Assembly (NCBI GenBank): GCA_026706425.1
Contig: JAPOYW010000671.1
Span: 1 to 18,003, forward strand
DNA from: Gammaproteobacteria bacterium
GTDB taxonomy: Bacteria; Pseudomonadota; Gammaproteobacteria; Pseudomonadales; Azotimanducaceae
Reading direction: 5' to 3'
DNA length: 18,003 nucleotides
In this document: in pieces, positions 13,402-18,003 of the stretch
How the letters are laid out: each line of letters begins with the position of its first letter
How positions within the stretch are numbered: the first letter of the stretch is position 1
Translations under genes and position numbers: made by a program
Notes under the pieces: model-generated
Seen by the model: the letters and a program-made list of their open reading frames with translations, nothing else
What the model was told of the DNA's origin: nothing
Database searches by the model: none

Positions 13402-16400
13402 ATGATGATCAGCCGAAACCGGTTGGCCACCGCCGCGCCGCCGACCGCGGCTCTCCTGCGGCAGTGTTTTCTCCGCGCCTGCACTCCCCTCTGCATGGCC
13501 TTCGCGGGTGCGTCAACTGCCGTGTCGGGGTCTGCCGAGGACCACATCGTGCCGCTGTTTCCCGCCGCGTCGGACACCGTTCGCCAAGGCTTCGTGCGCA
13601 TCATCAACCACGGCGAGGAAGCCGGTGAAGTCAGCATCGAGGCCGTCGACGACGAGGGCAATGTCCACGGTCCCCTGACGTTGTCCCTCGGCGCAGGAGA
13701 GACCGTTCACTTCAACTCGGGGGATCTGGAGGAAGGCAATCCGGACAAGGGTTTGACCGGCGATCCGGGACGCGGCCAAGGCGACTGGCGGTTGGACCTA
13801 GCCAGCGACCTGGACATCGAGGTGCTGGCCTACATTCGCACCCAGGATGGTTTCCTGACCGCCATGCACGACCTGGCGCCGGAAACCGACGAGGGATACC
13901 GGGTGGCCACCTTCAATCCGGGTCGCAACGTCAACCAGGTAAGTCTCCTCCGATTGATCAATCCCGGGGACACCGACGCCACGGTGACGGTCTACGGCAC
14001 AGACGACGACGGTACCCGATCCGAGGCTGTGGAGGCGGTCGTACCGGCGGGCGCCGCGCAAACCTATTCGGCCGCGCAGTTGGAGAACGGTGCCGACGGC
14101 CTGACCGACCAGATGGGTTCCGGCAAGGGCAAATGGCAGCTCGACCTCGGCGCCGATCAGCCGATCCATGCGATGAGCCTATTGCAGAGCCCGACAGGCC
14201 ATCTGACCAACCTGTCCACCACGCCCGAAAACGACGCGGACATACATGCCGTGCCGATGTTTCCACCGAACATCGACGGCGGACCGCAGGGCTTCGTGCG
14301 GGTCATCAACCGAGGCGACGCAGCCGGCGAGGTCACCATTGCGGCTTACGACGACGACGGCAAGGACCACGGGACCCTCACCCTTAGCCTCGAGGCCAAG
14401 CAGACCCTTCACTTCAATTCGACGGACTTGGAGGAAGGCAACGAGGCCAAGGGCCTCGCCGGCACCGGATCGGGCGAGGGCGACTGGCGCCTGGAACTCA
14501 GCAGCGATCTCGACATCGAGGTGTTGGCGTACGTCCGCACCCCGGACGGATTCCTGACCGCCATGCACGACACGGCACCCAGCGCCGAGACCCGGCACCG
14601 GGTAGCGGTCTTCAATCCGGGCTCGAACATCAACCAGTTGAGCTGGCTGCGCCTCGTCAATCCCGGAACCGAAACCGCAGCGGTAGACATCACCGGCATC
14701 GACGATGCAGGGGAGTATTCCGACTACCTGGTCCGGATCGATGTGCCCGCGGGCGGAAGCCGGTCGCTGGACGCCGGGGAACTGGAGGACTCGGGACTCG
14801 GCGACGGTCGCGGCAAGTGGCAACTGATCGTCGAATCGGAACTGCCGATCATCGCGATGAGCCTGCTGGCGACGCCGACGGGCCACCTGACCAACCTGTC
14901 GACGGCTCCCAGCGGCGCGGTCCTACCGGACACTGCCGAGGATGTGTTCGCCGAATCGGTCTCGGCATCCGTCGTCCAGGGAGTCTGTATCGGTTGCCAC
15001 ACCGAAGGCGGCGAGTCCGGTCATACGCGGCTGGTGTTCGTCGACACCTCGGACTCGGATCACCTCGCCAAGAACCTCGCCCAGTTCGAGAATCTCCTCG
15101 GCGACGTGGACCGCGACTACATCCTCGACAAGATCGCCAACGTCAGTGGCCACGGCGGCGGCAGGCGGTTCGCGGAGAACTCGACGGAATACACCGCCTT
15201 GGAGCGGTTTCTCGTGCTTCTCCAGGGCGAACTGCGCCGCGCCGCCGGCCCCGTCGACGTCGTGCAATCCCCCGTGCCCGAAGGCATCGGCCATCCCGTG
15301 TTCGCGAGCCCGCATTCCAGGCCCATCGCCGTGCTAGGCGAGTTCGTCTACGTGGCGAACACGCCAAGCGACACCGTGGACGTCATCAATGCCGAGCAGC
15401 GCACCATCGTCAACCGGATCAACGTCGGCATCGATCCCGTCAGCGTGGTGCCCCGGCCGGACGGCCTGGAGATCTGGGTCGCGAACCACGTCTCGGACAC
15501 CGTCAGCGTCATCGACACGGACCCCGACAGTCCGACGTTCCAGAACGTCGTCGCCACCGTTCAGGCGGTCGACGACATCCATCTGTCCACCGACTTCGAC
15601 GAACCGGTGGGCATCGCCTTTGCCGGCAACGACAAGGCCTACGTGGCCCTCGGTCCTGCCAACGAAATCGCAGTCGTCGACGTCGAGACACGCAGCGTGG
15701 GCGAGCGCCTCCCTATCCGCGCCCAGGATCCCCGGGCCATCGCGGTGCGCGGCGAGCGGCTCTACGTCGTCGCCTTCGAGTCCGGCAACAAGAGCCAGCT
15801 TTCGGGGTGTTTCGCGGGCGAGATCGGCCGGGACGGCTGCACCTTCGACGCCGTCGAGCACGTCTTCACCACCAACAACGTTCTGTCTCTCAACTACGAT
15901 GCCGACATCACCGAGGATGAGGCCGTGCCCGACCGGGACCTGTTCGTGTTCGACACCGCGACGGACGAGCTACTTGCTGAGGTGGAAGGCGTCGGAACGC
16001 TGCTCTACGGCATCGCCGTGGACAGCAACGACCGGGTCTACGTTGCACAGACGGACGCGCGCAATACCGCCAACGGGCTTGCCGGCAGCCAGGGCCACGG
16101 CATGGCCGAGATGGAGAACCGGGCGTTCCTGAACCAGATCACCCGCATTGACTGCGGTTCGGAGTCCGGTTGCGCCGATCCAATCCGCTTCGATCTCGAA
16201 CCCGTGCCGCCAGACCATCCAGCGCCGGAAGACTCGTTGGCGACCCCGTTCGGCATCCAGGTTAGTCGCGACGACGCAACACTCGTGGTCACCGCAGCCG
16301 GTTCCGACAAGCTCTTCACCGTCGATGCGACGAGCCGCGAAGTACTCGGCAGCGTGGACGTAGAGAACGTGCCTCGTGGTGTCGCGTTGGTTTCGGGCCC

Positions 16401-18003
16401 CGACGGCGAACCCACCGCCGCCTGGGTGCTAAACGCCGTGGCCAACTCGGTTTCCGCCGTTGACCTGTCGTCGTTGGAAGCGCCGACCATTGCCGAGACG
16501 ATCGCGCTCGAAGACCCCACCGACCCCGTCGTCAAGCGGGGCCGGATGGCGTTCAACGACGCCCACGCCTCGACAACCGGCACGTTCTCCTGCGAGAGCT
16601 GCCACCCGGACAACCACACCGACCAGTTGATCTGGATTCTCCAGACGCCGCCGTGCGAGGGTCAGGAGGGATGCATCGACCAGGTGCCGCCCCGGCTGAC
16701 CATGCCCGCGAAAGGGCTGCGGGACACCCAGCCGTATCACTGGGACGGCATACCCGGCGATCCCTACGGCGGCATCAACACGGCCTCCATCGACGCGCCA
16801 GTGGAACCCAATTGCAGCGAAGACGACCCGGAGTCCTGCACGCGCTTCCTCGTGGACGGATCGCTGGCGACGACGATGTGCGACGTCAGTTCGGGTGCCT
16901 GTCCGCACACCAACGACGAAGGCAAGGCGGGCCTGCTCGATGCACAAGACCGGGATGCCCTGGCCACGTACCTCCTCAGCGTGCCCTTCCCGCCCGCTCA
17001 GAAACGACCATTCGACAACGAACTGACGCAGATGGGCCGGGACGGCATCTTCGAGTTCAGTTTCATCATCGACTCCGGCCAAGGCACCGGTGCCCAGACC
17101 TGCGGCGACTGCCACCGGATGCCGTTCCTGGTCACTCCCAACACGCCGGGCACCGGCATGGACGCGCCAACGTGGCGGGGCGCCTACGACCGCTTCCAGA
17201 TCACTCCACAGGCCCGGACCAACGTCATCGACCTGATGTACCTGGCGTTCCGCTTCAACGGCGCCGAGCCGCAATCCGCATTCAACGAGCGCTTCTACTT
17301 CGAAGAGGAGGACATCTGGGACCTCGGCGGTTCGTCGCCGGAAGTCTGGCAGATGGTTCTGCAGAACAGCACCGGATTCTCCGGCAGCTTCGGCCGGCAG
17401 GTGACCCTGAACGAAGACACCGCAGATACGCCGCTCACCGAACAACTGCTTGATGCCTTGGAGCTATCCGGCGAGGAAGGCGGAATCATCCTGCAGGGCG
17501 AGGGTGTCTTGACGGAGGACGGCGGCGCAAGCCCGTTGGCCGTCGAATTCAGCAACGGCGTATACCGGATCCGCGACGGTAGCGAGTCGTTCGACCGTTC
17601 GGAGTTGGTGCAGTTGGCCGCCGACGGCGAGCTAGTGCTGACCATGACAGGACGGACGGGCGCCAACATCGACAAGCACAAGCAGCCCGGATTGTGGCCA
17701 GTAGCACCGATCCACCGGCAGTCCCGTAATGTGCACCTTGCCTTCCTCGACGAGGACAGGAAACTGCGCATCAACGCCAGGCATGTCCAGGAGGACGCAT
17801 CCATCCACCTAGACGGCCGGCGGGTCGACGGTCACGTGGAGTGCGAACATGGGACGCTGCCCTATTGCTCCGGCGAGATCGCGATCGTCGAACTGGACGA
17901 AACGCCCCTCGGGGGTCTCCACTTCCTGCAGCTACAGAACCCGCAGGGCCTTTTCAGCAACGACATGATGTTCTTCCACGAGGACTTGGAGACCATGCCC
18001 TCG
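13402..18003 (+). CDS. giant exported multihaem beta-propeller protein (3' end missing)
   Basis: The frame is open for 1534 codons to the window edge. Layout by residue: signal peptide (about 1-44); tandem A-B-A'-B' beta-rich repeats (48-503); a haem c site CIGCH (529-533) in a helical domain (to about 612); a YVTN-like beta-propeller (about 628-1035, with VYVANTPSDTVDVIN and IWVANHVSDTVSVID); CESCH (1064-1068) and CGDCH (1234-1238) in a region resembling di-haem cytochrome c peroxidase/MauG proteins, with possible Met ligands in RLTMP and GTGMD; then a beta-rich C-terminal domain (from about 1355) with a close cysteine pair (1481, 1489). It should act outside the inner membrane in electron transfer or a peroxidase-like oxidation; the substrate is unknown. 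Start 13402 or 13405 follows AAGGAGG. No cytochrome c maturation genes are in view. Confidence 0.88.
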   Translation, partial: MMISRNRLATAAPPTAALLRQCFLRACTPLCMAFAGASTAVSGSAEDHIVPLFPAASDTVRQGFVRIINHGEEAGEVSIEAVDDEGNVHGPLTLSLGAGETVHFNSGDLEEGNPDKGLTGDPGRGQGDWRLDLASDLDIEVLAYIRTQDGFLTAMHDLAPETDEGYRVATFNPGRNVNQVSLLRLINPGDTDATVTVYGTDDDGTRSEAVEAVVPAGAAQTYSAAQLENGADGLTDQMGSGKGKWQLDLGADQPIHAMSLLQSPTGHLTNLSTTPENDADIHAVPMFPPNIDGGPQGFVRVINRGDAAGEVTIAAYDDDGKDHGTLTLSLEAKQTLHFNSTDLEEGNEAKGLAGTGSGEGDWRLELSSDLDIEVLAYVRTPDGFLTAMHDTAPSAETRHRVAVFNPGSNINQLSWLRLVNPGTETAAVDITGIDDAGEYSDYLVRIDVPAGGSRSLDAGELEDSGLGDGRGKWQLIVESELPIIAMSLLATPTGHLTNLSTAPSGAVLPDTAEDVFAESVSASVVQGVCIGCHTEGGESGHTRLVFVDTSDSDHLAKNLAQFENLLGDVDRDYILDKIANVSGHGGGRRFAENSTEYTALERFLVLLQGELRRAAGPVDVVQSPVPEGIGHPVFASPHSRPIAVLGEFVYVANTPSDTVDVINAEQRTIVNRINVGIDPVSVVPRPDGLEIWVANHVSDTVSVIDTDPDSPTFQNVVATVQAVDDIHLSTDFDEPVGIAFAGNDKAYVALGPANEIAVVDVETRSVGERLPIRAQDPRAIAVRGERLYVVAFESGNKSQLSGCFAGEIGRDGCTFDAVEHVFTTNNVLSLNYDADITEDEAVPDRDLFVFDTATDELLAEVEGVGTLLYGIAVDSNDRVYVAQTDARNTANGLAGSQGHGMAEMENRAFLNQITRIDCGSESGCADPIRFDLEPVPPDHPAPEDSLATPFGIQVSRDDATLVVTAAGSDKLFTVDATSREVLGSVDVENVPRGVALVSGPDGEPTAAWVLNAVANSVSAVDLSSLEAPTIAETIALEDPTDPVVKRGRMAFNDAHASTTGTFSCESCHPDNHTDQLIWILQTPPCEGQEGCIDQVPPRLTMPAKGLRDTQPYHWDGIPGDPYGGINTASIDAPVEPNCSEDDPESCTRFLVDGSLATTMCDVSSGACPHTNDEGKAGLLDAQDRDALATYLLSVPFPPAQKRPFDNELTQMGRDGIFEFSFIIDSGQGTGAQTCGDCHRMPFLVTPNTPGTGMDAPTWRGAYDRFQITPQARTNVIDLMYLAFRFNGAEPQSAFNERFYFEEEDIWDLGGSSPEVWQMVLQNSTGFSGSFGRQVTLNEDTADTPLTEQLLDALELSGEEGGIILQGEGVLTEDGGASPLAVEFSNGVYRIRDGSESFDRSELVQLAADGELVLTMTGRTGANIDKHKQPGLWPVAPIHRQSRNVHLAFLDEDRKLRINARHVQEDASIHLDGRRVDGHVECEHGTLPYCSGEIAIVELDETPLGGLHFLQLQNPQGLFSNDMMFFHEDLETMPS
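13543..14230 (+). repeat. first A-B repeat unit inside the giant protein
   Basis: About 229 residues made of two related halves. The A half has GFVRIINHG, VDDEG, HFNSGDLEEGN, GDWRLDL and IEVLAYIRTQDGFLTAMHD. The B half has LLRLINPG, TDDDG, AAQLENG, GKWQLDL and MSLLQSPTGHLTNLST. The shared order of motifs shows that A and B are themselves homologous. It is repeated about 700 bases downstream. Confidence 0.85.
14245..14910 (+). repeat. second A-B repeat unit inside the giant protein
   Basis: About 222 residues matching the first unit at an offset of 699-702 bases through most of its length and 684 near its end. A' has GFVRVINRG, YDDDGKDHG, HFNSTDLEEGN, GDWRLEL and VLAYVRTPDGFLTAMHD; B' has WLRLVNPG, IDDAG, GKWQL and MSLLATPTGHLTNLST. 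The DNA of the best conserved segments is also similar, for example around 13822-13872 and 14521-14571. Confidence 0.85.

Noticed and set aside
15389..17453. Several 200-260 codon frames overlapping the last gene (for example 15389-16132 and 16653-17453).
   Set aside because: They are Ser/Thr/Arg/Pro-rich shadows of the giant exported protein, whose own frame carries clear domain motifs but has no stop before the window edge.
1..18003. CRISPR arrays, tRNA or rRNA genes and insertion sequences.
   Set aside because: Looked for on both strands; I saw no spaced direct repeats, no cloverleaf-like or rRNA-like sequences, and no transposase motifs.

Overview
The window is about 18 kb of high-GC (roughly 60-65%) bacterial DNA, densely coding with G/C-rich third codon positions. 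Gene content (NAD-dependent molybdenum formate dehydrogenase of the FdsGBA type, HtpX, crotonase-family enzymes, a large exported multihaem protein) suggests a proteobacterium. The repeated exported domain in the last gene reminds me of proteins from uncultured marine Gammaproteobacteria. That placement is recollection and inference, not proof.

Layout. Bases 1-518: the tail of an unknown gene overlapping a small four-helix membrane protein. 631-1704: an Ldh-family (malate/L-lactate dehydrogenase-like) NAD(P) oxidoreductase, followed by two tandem hairpins. 1962-3212: an accessory AAA_14/DUF4143-type ATPase whose start codon lies inside an array of alternating CATTC/GAATG motifs. 3275-3575 (minus strand): a small exported protein with its own terminator; upstream of it is a stretch with coding character but no clear start. 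3936-10268: a tightly packed operon fdsG-fdsB-fdsA-fdhD-mobA, with htpX 35 bases downstream. 11205-11585 (minus): a small PEGA-like lipoprotein. 11653-13231: two overlapping crotonase-family genes, the second apparently cut by a one-base frameshift. 13402-18003: the first 1534 codons of a giant exported protein that runs off the window.

How the genes work together. The fds operon is coherent: FdsG, FdsB and FdsA form a soluble complex oxidising formate and reducing NAD+; FdhD sulfurates and MobA builds the bis-MGD cofactor that FdsA needs. The small subunit gene fdsD and the LysR-type regulator fdsR, often found with this operon, are not in the window, although a LysR-like TTGC-N7-GCAA site sits just before fdsG. 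The two crotonases are translationally coupled and share an unusual active site, with Asp and Arg where the classical hydratase has two Glu.

The least ordinary item is the last gene. It combines a signal peptide, a hierarchical A-B-A'-B' repeat of about 110-residue units, a CxxCH haem site, a YVTN-like beta-propeller, two more CxxCH sites in a region resembling di-haem peroxidases, and a C-terminal beta-rich domain. Its function cannot be read from the sequence.
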